Below, one piece after another: positions 55,334 through 64,000 of a stretch of 64,000 bases of DNA. The notes under the pieces are model-generated. The model worked only from the letters and a program-made list of their open reading frames with translations, ran no database searches and was not told where the DNA came from. Each line of letters opens with the position of its first letter. Position 1 is the stretch's first letter. The position numbers and the translations under genes were made by a program. This stretch comes from a virus, in IMG/VR virus record IMGVR_UViG_3300046655_001278, positions 1 to 64,000 of that record. One strand, 5' to 3'.

Positions 55334-56211
55334 TTGCCTGTTTTCTTTTTGGTAGGAATTAAAGTTTCAACTTCAGCAGAAACTGCTCTACCCTTGTCGT
55401 TCATCCAATCTTTTTCTGGACGATCAAGTTCTTCGTTTCGTTTTATTACAGCATCTAATATTGGGGTTGGAATCATGTTTTTATCTGCAAATTTTGCTAA
55501 AGCATTTGTATCTTTTGGAAAGCAAGTGCCACCAAAACCACGATGGCCATCATGTCCAGGTACTTTTGTGTGACCACTTCCGATTCTTTTATCTTGAGTT
55601 GCTATACAACGAACATTTTCATAATCAATGTTAAGTTCTGTGCAAATACTTTCAAGTTCGTTGAAAAATCCAACTTTAACACTAAGAAAAACATTTTTAA
55701 GATATTTTATTATTTCTGCTTCACTTGGTTTGCACTGTATTACTTCTTTGTTTATAACACTTCCATCTCCGTTGTTATACGCCAGTTCAAACATACGTTT
55801 CATTTTTTCGTACAAAAACGGATCAGTAGAACCAAGTATCCATTGGTCACATTTTTTGAAATCATCTTTCCAGTTTTTTTCTGTGAGAAACTCTGGCATA
55901 AAGTTTACGTCAAGTTCTTCACTTGTTCCAGGAGGAACGGTAGAACGCAGTACAATATATTTAGAATCATCTATTTCTTGTATTTCCTCACAAACAGCAC
56001 GAACAATATTTAAGTTGGCACTTCCGTCTGAGTTCATGGGGGTGGGTACTGCCACAAATATAATTTCCGACTCCTCTACAAACGTTTCTATGTCTAATGT
56101 ATTGGGTTCTCTTTTTTCGGGTACAACGTCCCACACCAATACTTCAACATAAGGTCTTAATAATGTCATAGCATGACCAACAAATCCGTTACCAACAACT
56201 CCAATTTTCAT
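55330..56211 (-). CDS. UDP-glucose/GDP-mannose dehydrogenase family protein
   Basis: This 293-residue protein has VGNGFVGHAM (NAD loop), VAVPTPMNSDGS, RSTVPPGTSEE and the active-site cysteine in GGTCFPKDTNALAKF. It oxidises a nucleotide sugar to its uronic acid. Length is short because the usual third domain is reduced. ATG 56211 with GAGAAG upstream is preferred over GTG 56223. With AsnB it could lead to a sugar uronamide, by inference. Confidence 0.8.
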   Translation of the reverse strand: MKIGVVGNGFVGHAMTLLRPYVEVLVWDVVPEKREPNTLDIETFVEESEIIFVAVPTPMNSDGSANLNIVRAVCEEIQEIDDSKYIVLRSTVPPGTSEELDVNFMPEFLTEKNWKDDFKKCDQWILGSTDPFLYEKMKRMFELAYNNGDGSVINKEVIQCKPSEAEIIKYLKNVFLSVKVGFFNELESICTELNIDYENVRCIATQDKRIGSGHTKVPGHDGHRGFGGTCFPKDTNALAKFADKNMIPTPILDAVIKRNEELDRPEKDWMNDKGRAVSAEVETLIPTKKKTGK

Positions 56212-56272
56212 ATTACTTCTCACTTTAGTGTAATATAACCTTTGTTATAATAAGTATTTACTATTATCAGTA

Positions 56273-57082
56273 TTACTTGAATTTTCTTTTTATTCTATCA
56301 ATCGCATTTTTGTCAGAAATATTTGTAGAATTTCCGAGAGATGATCCAAAAATATTCAAAACTTCGTTTTTGGAAAACTTACGATCATCTTGAGATGATT
56401 TAATTGTGTGCTTTGCATCTTGTACACCTCGTATTATATTTGATGTCATTTGACTGCTCGTAATTCCCAACCAAGTTATTAGTCCTGGTATTCTACTTAC
56501 CAACCATGCGATTAATTGTGTAATAATTGGTAGTAATGCAGGACCACCTATTATTAAAACTGCAATTGCACCAACAATACCAAATGTTCCTGTTAACCAA
56601 CCCCACATAGAGTCAATGAATCCGTCTTTTTGTTCTTTTGCTTTTAATTCTCCCAAACTAATAAGTTTTTCTTCTGTATCTTTTAAGTCATGTCCAAGCA
56701 TTTGCTTTCTTCTTGCAAGTGTTATAACATCCTCATCTCTGTCCAATAAATTTTTTACTGCAATTTCATTATCATTAATTACATTATCTATATGTATTTT
56801 ATCCCCTGGTTGTGGCAGACCAACTATTTCTTGTGCTTTTCGTGCTAAATCAAGAGCAACTAAATCTTCTTTTGATTTATTCTCTGACAAGGATAGTGCA
56901 TCAACAGTACCTGATATATATGCACTTGTATGTCTATTTAGTTCTGATTCTTTTCTTGAAATCTCTCCTGCAATTTCTTGCCTGTCTTGTTTTAGTCCCC
57001 AATTTGGTAAAGTGAAACATCCTGAAAAAAAGGTACAACATAAAGTAAGTAGCAAGAAAGTGGTAACTTTTTTTGTCTTCAT
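56273..57082 (-). CDS. Lipoprotein with membrane segments (269 aa)
   Basis: The N terminus is a lipoprotein signal (TFLLLTLCCTFFSGC, lipobox FFSGC). Residues about 30-140 are charged and helical, followed by two hydrophobic stretches (GIVGAIAVLIIGGPALLPII and WLVSRIPGLITWLGI). A phage lipoprotein with further membrane spans could be a lysis accessory or a superinfection factor. It is unusual within a glycan cluster. Confidence 0.6.
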   Translation of the reverse strand: MKTKKVTTFLLLTLCCTFFSGCFTLPNWGLKQDRQEIAGEISRKESELNRHTSAYISGTVDALSLSENKSKEDLVALDLARKAQEIVGLPQPGDKIHIDNVINDNEIAVKNLLDRDEDVITLARRKQMLGHDLKDTEEKLISLGELKAKEQKDGFIDSMWGWLTGTFGIVGAIAVLIIGGPALLPIITQLIAWLVSRIPGLITWLGITSSQMTSNIIRGVQDAKHTIKSSQDDRKFSKNEVLNIFGSSLGNSTNISDKNAIDRIKRKFK

Positions 57083-57084
57083 TA

Positions 57085-57969
57085 TTATATATATGGAGTT
57101 TTTTTAATTTTTACTTTTAGTTTTTCTATCTCAGATACAAAACATTGCTCACTTTGCTTTTTTAAATAAGTTGTTTCTTTTAAAAAATGAACATTAAAGT
57201 TTTCTTCTTTTATTGACTCGCATACAAGAGTATCTGTCATTACATATTGTTGTATTCGTGTTCCTGATTTTTTTAAATGTTTGCAACCTTCCATTATGAA
57301 GGTATCGTCTACTCCATAACCAACGAATTTACTTGGGATGTTTATGTATTTGGCTAATTTTGCTGAAATGGTTGTAAACCACCCACCACCCCATTTAAAG
57401 GTTGGAATGGGTTTTAAATTATATTCATGTTTAAAATTTGATATTTCGGTTTCAATGTTTGCATTTTTGTAATAATTGAGTTCTGTTTTCTTGTATTGAT
57501 CAGCAACTATATAGTCCCAAGTTTTATCCCATAATCTAAGTGTTGTAGAAGTAATTACAAAATCTTTTAAAAACTTGCTAACTTTATTTGTAGTAAGCTC
57601 TATTGATTTTAAAATATTAAGTGTAAAGTGTATATCGCAATCAAGAAAAGTTATGTAGTTATTGTCATCTGTTATTGATAATATTTTTCTTCTAAAGTCA
57701 TTTACTCCAAGTATTTTTGCGTCTGTATCAAGAAGTTGTACATCAATTTTTGATTCAATTGAAACTGCTAAATACAAGTCTATTAAATTACTCAGAGTAG
57801 GGTGATTGTATGATTCCTTGCATATAATACTCGGGTTGCTATTTAGATAACTAATTATTTTGAAATTATCAGGTTTATCAACCTGTTTAATGCTTTCATT
57901 GAGTTGTGTTATTATGCGTTGATAATCATAAACCTCATGTGGAAATAAATGTATAGCAATATAATTCAT
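57085..57969 (-). CDS. Glycosyltransferase-like protein (GT-A type, 294 aa)
   Basis: Shows a nucleotide-sugar fold outline with the DxD-like FLDCDIHFT (about residue 118) and KWGGGWFTTISAKLAKYINI (acceptor/donor region) and GYGVDDTF. It belongs to GT-A-like glycosyltransferases of phage glycan clusters. It overlaps the next gene by 4 nt. Confidence 0.55.
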   Translation of the reverse strand: MNYIAIHLFPHEVYDYQRIITQLNESIKQVDKPDNFKIISYLNSNPSIICKESYNHPTLSNLIDLYLAVSIESKIDVQLLDTDAKILGVNDFRRKILSITDDNNYITFLDCDIHFTLNILKSIELTTNKVSKFLKDFVITSTTLRLWDKTWDYIVADQYKKTELNYYKNANIETEISNFKHEYNLKPIPTFKWGGGWFTTISAKLAKYINIPSKFVGYGVDDTFIMEGCKHLKKSGTRIQQYVMTDTLVCESIKEENFNVHFLKETTYLKKQSEQCFVSEIEKLKVKIKKTPYI

Positions 57970-59597
57970 TTAAATAACAATTTAAAACTTATCTTTAAGT
58001 ACATTAAATTTTCTTGATTGTTCCTTTTTTCTAAAAAATTATAAATTTTGGTGTAATAATCTTTACTATTTTTTAATATCGATTCTCCTGATATATAATA
58101 GTTTGAAGAATCTGAGTAGGATATGTATTTGTGCAAATGCCTATCTATTAACTTTACATCATTATTTACCAATTGATACTTTATTGTTTTTGTTTTAACG
58201 AATAGTGCAATCCATTGTTTGAAATTTAGGTTTGAACGAGTTATGTGCTTATTATCTTCCTTTATGTGTAGATCATGTCTCAATACAATATCTTTATTAA
58301 ACTGACTTATCATATCTTTTTTGTTTTCAAAATTTTCATGTGACATTTTATCATTCACGAAAAAGAAATTACTTTTTATGTTATCATAATTGTTAATAAT
58401 GAATCTAATATAATATTGTTCGTATGTAAGTTTATTAGCATTATCAAGTTCATTTATGATTGTTGCATTTTCTTTGTAAAACTCGGAAAATTTAACATCT
58501 GATTTTAATTTTACACACACAAAGTGGTGTCCTGATATGTTGGGGGTTTCCTTTTTAAATACCTGCATATTCACTTTGGTTAGATATTCAAAGGGTAACT
58601 CTTTGTTTTTAGTTTTGGAGTATTTAGTAATTAGTGATTTGTATTTATTTTTAAATTGTTCATGGTTTCTTGAATTTAGTAAAAAGTCATCTTCATTCCG
58701 TGATTCAAAATACTTTCTAATTGCACAACTTATATCCGCACGATTTAAAAGTAATTCACCTGACTTTGAATACGAGGTGTCTTTTTCAGGAATAAAACCC
58801 AATTTATCTGGAATTATGTCACGGGTATAATATTTTCTATTCACTTGAGTTCCGTGATATTTTACAAGAATTGTATTGTCTGCACATCCAATTGTTTTTG
58901 TTTTATTGTTTTCGTTATACCATTCTATGTAATTTATTTGCATATTTTTATTTGAACCAAAAATTCGTTCTTGGTTATTTTTTATTTTGTCAATAAAGTC
59001 ATCACTTCGTGTATAACCAAGCAGATTTAAATAGTCACCCCCACCACATATGCATTTATCATATAAAGGTGTTTTGATATTTAGTATGTCCTTGTTATAC
59101 ACATAACCGTATCCAGGTTCACCAATTCTATTGAGTGTATTTTTTATATCTACAATTCCCTGTTTGTAGTAAGATGTCATTGATTTTACGCAAATTGTTT
59201 TTCCGTTGCTTTTTTCTTTGTTAATTGTATTTGCAACTTGTACAATATCATGTGTTCTTAATTCATTTTTTATTTTTTGGATCCAGTTATCGTCCTGAAA
59301 TATAATATCCGAATCTAACCAACCTACATATTTGTACTCTTTCATTAGTTTTGTGATACCAATGTTTAGAAGATTTTCTTTTTTCCAAAAAAATGATTCG
59401 TTTTTAAAAGACACAACATCTCCTACATTTTTGTTAATTCTAAGTTTACACTTTCGTGTGTATGATTCTACAAAAATAATTTTCACACCAGGGTGTGTTT
59501 GTATTTTATCGTAGAATAATAAAAAATTTAAATATTTTGATAAATAATTAAGTGGATTGAAATAACAAACCACAAATGCTATGTCTGATGTATTCAT
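57966..59597 (-). CDS. Glycosyltransferase-like protein (543 aa)
   Basis: An N-terminal GT-A domain is suggested by VVCYFNPLNYLSKYLNF, VGWLDSDIIFQDDNWIQ (DSD) and GYTRSDDF. The C-terminal 250 residues have another, unrecognised domain rich in Asn/Lys. It may act on the same glycan as the neighbouring transferases. Confidence 0.55.
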   Translation of the reverse strand: MNTSDIAFVVCYFNPLNYLSKYLNFLLFYDKIQTHPGVKIIFVESYTRKCKLRINKNVGDVVSFKNESFFWKKENLLNIGITKLMKEYKYVGWLDSDIIFQDDNWIQKIKNELRTHDIVQVANTINKEKSNGKTICVKSMTSYYKQGIVDIKNTLNRIGEPGYGYVYNKDILNIKTPLYDKCICGGGDYLNLLGYTRSDDFIDKIKNNQERIFGSNKNMQINYIEWYNENNKTKTIGCADNTILVKYHGTQVNRKYYTRDIIPDKLGFIPEKDTSYSKSGELLLNRADISCAIRKYFESRNEDDFLLNSRNHEQFKNKYKSLITKYSKTKNKELPFEYLTKVNMQVFKKETPNISGHHFVCVKLKSDVKFSEFYKENATIINELDNANKLTYEQYYIRFIINNYDNIKSNFFFVNDKMSHENFENKKDMISQFNKDIVLRHDLHIKEDNKHITRSNLNFKQWIALFVKTKTIKYQLVNNDVKLIDRHLHKYISYSDSSNYYISGESILKNSKDYYTKIYNFLEKRNNQENLMYLKISFKLLFK

Positions 59598-60220
59598 AAC
59601 TTTTCATAGTTTTGATCGTAGTTTCTGTGATATCTTGCGTTGGATTCTTCTTGAGTCTTGATGTCCTTGGTATGTATTATTTCATGAAATGTATTTGGTT
59701 CAATGATGTCCATATAATGATGTCCTGTAATAATCTCATGAACTGCTCGGGTCCATCTTATTCGTTTATCATTTTTAAAAAGTCTGGTTTGAAAGTCTGG
59801 ATAATTGATTCTATTTAGGTGATCTCTTTTCCAGTTCCATTTTTTAAGATGCAATTCTGTTATACCATGTACATAATTTACTCTAGGTATTTTTATTAAA
59901 TCTTTATTTTGTTTTTTAACTATTATGTCATGTGCATTTTTGATAAGAGGTTCGGTTGGTAATTCATCTGCATCAAACTGAAAAATGAAATCTTTTTCAC
60001 ACATATCATTTAGTTTATTTTTATGCACACCGTAGTTTCCATTGAGTCTATGTTGTTTGTGTTTATGGTTTTGTATAATTTCAATTGTTTCTTCGTTTTC
60101 AGAAAAATCATCTAGTATTAGAAGTTCATCATTTTCACGTTTAAGTTCTAATATCCTATCTATTAATTTACGAAGTGAGTCAGTTTCGTTGTGTGTGCAT
60201 ATTGCAAAACTAATGTTCAT
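59594..60220 (-). CDS. Glycosyltransferase family 2
   Basis: This 208-residue GT2 has FAICTHNETDSLRKLIDRIL, LLILDDFSENEET and IFQFDADELPTEPL (DAD metal site). It is a typical inverting transferase. It overlaps neighbours by 4 nt on both sides. Confidence 0.8.
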   Translation of the reverse strand: MNISFAICTHNETDSLRKLIDRILELKRENDELLILDDFSENEETIEIIQNHKHKQHRLNGNYGVHKNKLNDMCEKDFIFQFDADELPTEPLIKNAHDIIVKKQNKDLIKIPRVNYVHGITELHLKKWNWKRDHLNRINYPDFQTRLFKNDKRIRWTRAVHEIITGHHYMDIIEPNTFHEIIHTKDIKTQEESNARYHRNYDQNYEKL

Positions 60221-60954
60221 GCTTTTCCATTCCCATACATATTTAATTCATTATCTGCGTACTTTTTTAGTTTATTTTTGTTATCATATTTGTCCGCAAA
60301 GTCTTCAATTTCTTTATATTCTTTCAGAAAGTTTCTAACCGTTCCGAATCTGTCTTTTATAATTCTGTTAAATTCCTTAATGTTTAATTTGCTGAGTTTC
60401 ATACCAATTGCAGTTTCTAATATTAGTCGTTCCTGATTTATATCTCTAATTATATCCTCATCAGAAATAAGTGTGTCTTTGTTTTCATAGTCACTAAATA
60501 GAGTTCTGAAATCTAGATATGTGACTTTTACGTTTGACATATCGTTTATTATATATGTTCGGTAGCAATCAAACTTTGTTAATTTTTTTACATGGGTTTC
60601 GTAAAAAGGTCGTGGACGATTAATTAGTTGGTTCACCGGTGCAACAACATCATATCTTCTTTTTATCAATGAAATTGTATCTTTTACCAATATCCTACGT
60701 AGAAAATCTTTAAAACTACCCCAAGGTATAAATTCAAGTGAGAGACCATGTAATTTACTTCTACCAAGTCCTCCTCGGAATGTATTTAATGCAAATACTA
60801 ATCTAAGATATTTTCTTCTTTTTTTTCTACCACCAGATGTTGCGTCATCACTTGTATACATGAATGAAACAATTTGTCCTGGTTTTATTTTAGAACGAGG
60901 AATGCCAACAGAACCACCAACACACTTTTGCAAATAATTTTTGTAATAACTCAC
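60217..60954 (-). CDS. Hypothetical phage protein with LHGLSLEF motif (245 aa)
   Basis: Contains KPGQIVSFMYTSDDATSG, RLVFALNTFRGG and KLHGLSLEFIPWGSFKDFL, a pattern I associate with small conserved T4-like phage proteins of unclear role; the C-terminal half is helical and charged. GTG 60954 is preferred over TTG 60969 because the TATATATT element lies between them. The family is not identified. Confidence 0.45.
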   Translation of the reverse strand: MSYYKNYLQKCVGGSVGIPRSKIKPGQIVSFMYTSDDATSGGRKKRRKYLRLVFALNTFRGGLGRSKLHGLSLEFIPWGSFKDFLRRILVKDTISLIKRRYDVVAPVNQLINRPRPFYETHVKKLTKFDCYRTYIINDMSNVKVTYLDFRTLFSDYENKDTLISDEDIIRDINQERLILETAIGMKLSKLNIKEFNRIIKDRFGTVRNFLKEYKEIEDFADKYDNKNKLKKYADNELNMYGNGKA

Positions 60955-60986
60955 TTGAATATATATCAAGTGGCAAATGTATTATG

Positions 60987-62183
60987 TTAAATATATTGAC
61001 TGAACAAAGTTTCGTATGACACAGAGATAGAGTCTATATCAAATTTAGTTTTGTTAATTTCTTTTAGTTTCACTGCCTTTGTTTTGTACTTATCGTAGTT
61101 TTGATATACTTCTCGTATCTTTTGAGAAGATACGTCTTTGTCAACTACCATCCATTTTGCCTTTGTACTAAATAAAGATGTTTCTTTAGTAATGTTAGTT
61201 AACTTACCCGGTAGTAAAATAGAATTTTTTTTGTCTATAATGTCAAGGTGTCCTGACCATTTTGTTGCAAGAACTGGTAGTCCACATAAAGTTGCTTCTA
61301 GGATAGGTCTACCGAATCCTTCTCCTTTTGTGTGAGAAATAAATGCTTTAATTTTTGGATGAGTATACACGGAGTGTATTTCTGATTCACTTATATCCCC
61401 ATGTAAAAGATAAATATTCGGTCTACTCTGAGATGGATGTTCTTCAATTATACTTTTTATTTTGTTGGATATTTCAAAATAATCACTAATACTAAAATTT
61501 GATCCAGATGTCTTTAATACCAATGCAGGTTTGTCGTCTGTGTTATTAAATGCTTTTATAAAAGATTCTATGAGTGACTCAATATTTTTTCTACCTCCGT
61601 CATCAGACTCACTTGTGATCCATTGTCCAACTGAAAGAAAACAAAAATCTTCTTTGATTTCATTTAACTCATTGATACTACTACTTGATTCAGAATCTTT
61701 ATAAAATTCAAATGACGCACTTTCTGCGATGACGGAAATTTCGGTAGTCTTGTCTATTTCATTTTCTTTGTACGAGTTTTCAAAAGTTTCTTTTGTAAAA
61801 TTGGACGGAACTATTACATGATCCATTTGATTTAATCCGTTTAGCATACTAGATGGTACATAGTCAACTTCAACACCAGCAGTAATTCCAATATTTATAT
61901 CTGAACCTACCTTCTTGAATTCGGTGGGGAGTCCGAGTTGGATATATACATCGCATCCTGTGTAATGATCTTTTTCGTTTACAAAATGTGGTTTATACTT
62001 TTCACTTAGTTCTTTGTTTAGTCCTGTTTGTGGATTGCTACCCCAGGGTGTAATTGCAAATTTAAGTTCATGTGATGAAAACTTGTTGTACAATACAGAT
62101 GCAATTTCACGGGCATGATCTCCATAACCACTTCTTGATAATAATGGAGATACATATAAAATTCGTTTTTTATCTTTGCTCAT
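60987..62183 (-). CDS. Glycosyltransferase family 4-like
   Basis: This 398-residue GT-B protein begins RILYVSPLLSRSGYGDHARE (donor loop) and ends with SHTKGEGFGRPILEATLCGL and GHLDIIDK, the retaining GT4 signature. Its start overlaps the next gene's stop (ATGA-type). Confidence 0.85.
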   Translation of the reverse strand: MSKDKKRILYVSPLLSRSGYGDHAREIASVLYNKFSSHELKFAITPWGSNPQTGLNKELSEKYKPHFVNEKDHYTGCDVYIQLGLPTEFKKVGSDINIGITAGVEVDYVPSSMLNGLNQMDHVIVPSNFTKETFENSYKENEIDKTTEISVIAESASFEFYKDSESSSSINELNEIKEDFCFLSVGQWITSESDDGGRKNIESLIESFIKAFNNTDDKPALVLKTSGSNFSISDYFEISNKIKSIIEEHPSQSRPNIYLLHGDISESEIHSVYTHPKIKAFISHTKGEGFGRPILEATLCGLPVLATKWSGHLDIIDKKNSILLPGKLTNITKETSLFSTKAKWMVVDKDVSSQKIREVYQNYDKYKTKAVKLKEINKTKFDIDSISVSYETLFSQYI

Positions 62184-63433
62184 ATCTTTTCAAATCTATA
62201 CTTAGGAGAAGGTTTAAATGAATCTATGCTTTTATTAATGCCACCCTTGATTCCGTTAACCATTTGTTCCACAGAAAAATTGCTTTCAACATATTCCCTT
62301 CCAAGTTTACCCTTCTCGTTAAGTTTGTCCTTATCCTGATATAGAGTTATCATAGCAGATGCAAGTGCATCGGAAGATATATAATCTTCATATAAGTAAT
62401 TAGTAGTTCCGTCACCAGTCAAATGTCTAAGTGTGGGTTCTACACCAATGCCCCATGTATTATTGTTGTCAATTTGATCAAGCAATCCACCTGTGCGATT
62501 ACATATTATAGGTGTTTCACACGCAAGTGATTCTAATGTTGCAAGTCCAAATCCTTCGTTACATGAAGCATTTACAGTAACACTTGCAGTATTATACATT
62601 TGAGATAAAATTTCTGGACTAACCTTGGTTGTAGAAAATAATATATTACTATCATTAAATAAGTTATCACACATCTTAATAATGTCGTGTTTATTTTGAC
62701 CGACTTGATTTGTGTGAATCATCATCAATATGTGTTTAGACTCTGACTTGGGGAGGGTGTTACACATTTTATCAAATGCTTCCATGACAACAGGTAGTTG
62801 CTTTCTTCTCATGTTTACATTATTACATAAAAAACAGAACTCACACCCATCACCTAAAAGATTACTTCGTGACTCTACTGAAAATTTATCTTCCTGTTTT
62901 TTGAATGTATTCAAGTCTACTCCATGTGGAACATAGTCACATGAAACATTTCCACCTGTAACTTCTTGAACAATCTGATGTGTTAATTTAGAAATACACC
63001 CAATCCAGTCACAACTATAATAAATACCTTTATTAAAAAACGGAGTAGGGTAATTGTCCCACACATGATAATAGCAGATTGGAATAGTTCTGCGAACTTT
63101 ATTTTCAATTGCATATAACCACTTATAGAACCTTGGGTCCGACATATGTAGAATAGCATCAATCTTTTCTGCTTTACAAATTCCCTCTACAAGTGACTCA
63201 TTACCGTAATTATTATTGCAATACAGTCTTACATAACTACCAGATGTATTGTACATTTGGTCTAATGACTTACTAACATCTACAACTTTTCCATTTTCTG
63301 GATGATTTGTTTTTGATGCCAATTGTATCCAATTGAAGTCAGACAATGTGTTGACTATTATGTCTTTGCATATATTTGCTACACCACTTGGGTATCTTAT
63401 GTCATCTCCAATTAACAATACATTTGGTTTCAT
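62180..63433 (-). CDS. Glycosyltransferase family 1/4-like
   Basis: This 417-residue GT-B protein has NVLLIGDDIRYPSGVANICK at the N terminus and NEGFGLATLESLACETPIIC, then GGLLDQID, in the donor site. It is a paralogue of the downstream GT4. It heads the glycosyltransferase run. Confidence 0.85.
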   Translation of the reverse strand: MKPNVLLIGDDIRYPSGVANICKDIIVNTLSDFNWIQLASKTNHPENGKVVDVSKSLDQMYNTSGSYVRLYCNNNYGNESLVEGICKAEKIDAILHMSDPRFYKWLYAIENKVRRTIPICYYHVWDNYPTPFFNKGIYYSCDWIGCISKLTHQIVQEVTGGNVSCDYVPHGVDLNTFKKQEDKFSVESRSNLLGDGCEFCFLCNNVNMRRKQLPVVMEAFDKMCNTLPKSESKHILMMIHTNQVGQNKHDIIKMCDNLFNDSNILFSTTKVSPEILSQMYNTASVTVNASCNEGFGLATLESLACETPIICNRTGGLLDQIDNNNTWGIGVEPTLRHLTGDGTTNYLYEDYISSDALASAMITLYQDKDKLNEKGKLGREYVESNFSVEQMVNGIKGGINKSIDSFKPSPKYRFEKI

Positions 63434-63469
63434 TAAATGTATCGTACAAAAATTATCTCAATAAGTCAA

Positions 63470-63667
63470 CTAATATTTTTTATTGTCAAGAATGGGATTT
63501 GTTTCATCGACCTGTTCTTTAAACTCTTTATCTGTGAGATATAAATGTATTGCACGATTAACCAACTTCTGAAGTGTCATTTCGGAGGTTAGAGTTTCAA
63601 TTTTGAATTCTTTGTACTTGTCAGATAGTACCTTGACAGTAGTTAATTTATAATTTGCATCATTCAT
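63470..63667 (-). CDS. Ribbon-helix-helix-like protein (65 aa)
   Basis: A strand TTVKVLSDKYKEFKIET precedes a helix LQKLVNRAIHLYLTDKEF, the length and pattern of a ribbon-helix-helix DNA-binding protein. It is followed by the glycosyltransferase genes, which it may regulate. Confidence 0.5.
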   Translation of the reverse strand: MNDANYKLTTVKVLSDKYKEFKIETLTSEMTLQKLVNRAIHLYLTDKEFKEQVDETNPILDNKKY

Positions 63668-63725
63668 TTATACATAAATATTGTTGAAAAATAGTTTTAA
63701 TCAAAAAAAATTATAAAAACTAATT

Positions 63726-64000
63726 TTATAACGAATCCCACTTCGGTGGAGTTAATGGACACTTACTGCTAGTGAGTAGTAATTTGCCACTTCCACATCC
63801 ACACTTCATGCATTTAGCAACGTTGGTATTTTTATTTTCCGACCAAAAAGAACATGATCTGCATATCGTAAGACGAGTTTCCCATTGTTTCGCATTGACA
63901 ACAGGTCTTCCACTTTTAGTCCATGCTAATAATGATTGTGCTAAATTAGAGGGCATATCCTTAAATCCTAAATTTTTTGCGGTAGTAACTTGAAACTCTT
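63726..64000 (-). CDS. Zinc-finger-like phage protein, cut by the window edge
   Basis: The frame is open to base 64000, so the start probably lies outside; ATG 63956 is an internal alternative. The visible part has CRSCSFWS, then CMKCGCGSGKLLLTSSKCPL and ends PKWDSL, a four-to-six-cysteine zinc-ribbon layout common in small phage proteins of unknown role. Confidence 0.6.
   Translation of the reverse strand, partial: EFQVTTAKNLGFKDMPSNLAQSLLAWTKSGRPVVNAKQWETRLTICRSCSFWSENKNTNVAKCMKCGCGSGKLLLTSSKCPLTPPKWDSL

Overview
The window reads as part of the genome of a large, AT-rich, tailed bacteriophage with a T4-like core. The diagnostic genes are a family B DNA polymerase (gp43 type), a sliding clamp (gp45 type), a clamp loader ATPase (gp44 type), dUTPase and an rIIA/rIIB pair. 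They are surrounded by many small overlapping ORFs with no recognisable relatives and by a five-gene tRNA array. There are no ribosomal genes and no ordinary bacterial operons. The host cannot be identified from this sequence. A histone-H1-like Hc1 protein and an aromatic W/Y/G repeat protein are, from memory, reminiscent of Bacteroidetes/PVC-type marine bacteria, but this is weak evidence.

Layout. 0-6.5 kb: an esterase-like ORF at the edge, a W-repeat secreted protein, a 1.7 kb repeat-rich non-coding stretch holding a long inverted repeat and a likely small RNA with its own promoter and terminator, then a run of tiny (mostly membrane) proteins. 6.7-11 kb: rIIA and rIIB with small genes between them. 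11-20 kb: a takeover block of ClpP, IF-1, DnaJ, DnaK, two different glutamate dehydrogenases and a RecB-like nuclease. 20-24.6 kb: a nucleotidyltransferase, a sulfotransferase and a 911-residue protein with three HExxH zinc-protease motifs. 24.7-38.7 kb (minus strand): replication and nucleotide genes, an M29 aminopeptidase, three DNA methyltransferase-like genes and many small ORFs. 38.8-45 kb (plus strand): HNH nuclease, tRNAs Cys-Thr-Glu-Ser-Ala, a SET-domain protein, an alpha/beta-hydrolase-GDPD fusion and a possible nuclease or structural protein. 45-51 kb (minus): a tightly overlapping cassette of methyltransferase, PLP enzyme, 2-oxoglutarate oxygenase, 2-hydroxyacid dehydrogenase and asparagine synthetase. 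51-64 kb (minus): a glycan-type cluster (sugar epimerase, UDP-sugar dehydrogenase, nucleotidyltransferase, sugar-isomerase cupin, sulfotransferase, kinase-like protein, DHH phosphoesterase and five glycosyltransferases).

How the parts work together. Two promoter types are visible. Sigma70-like TTGACN-17-TATAAT sites precede replication, dnaJ, tRNA and small-RNA units. A TATATTTAT-type element sits 4-15 nt before many other start codons, like a T4 late promoter. Many starts lie almost exactly at the predicted transcription start, so leaderless mRNAs look common, and the phage encodes its own IF-1. Polymerase, clamp and clamp loader would form the replisome; the polymerase and one methyltransferase share the C-terminal tail FFAF, suggesting that both bind the clamp. 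Chaperones and ClpP would manage protein folding and turnover. The paired NAD-type and NADP-type glutamate dehydrogenases could supply 2-oxoglutarate or glutamate, or shuttle reducing power, and the 45-64 kb genes would build and decorate a glycan or small molecule. The most unusual points are the GDH pair, the 45-51 kb cassette, the triple-zincin protein, the hydrolase-GDPD fusion, the shared FFAF tails and the candidate non-coding RNAs.
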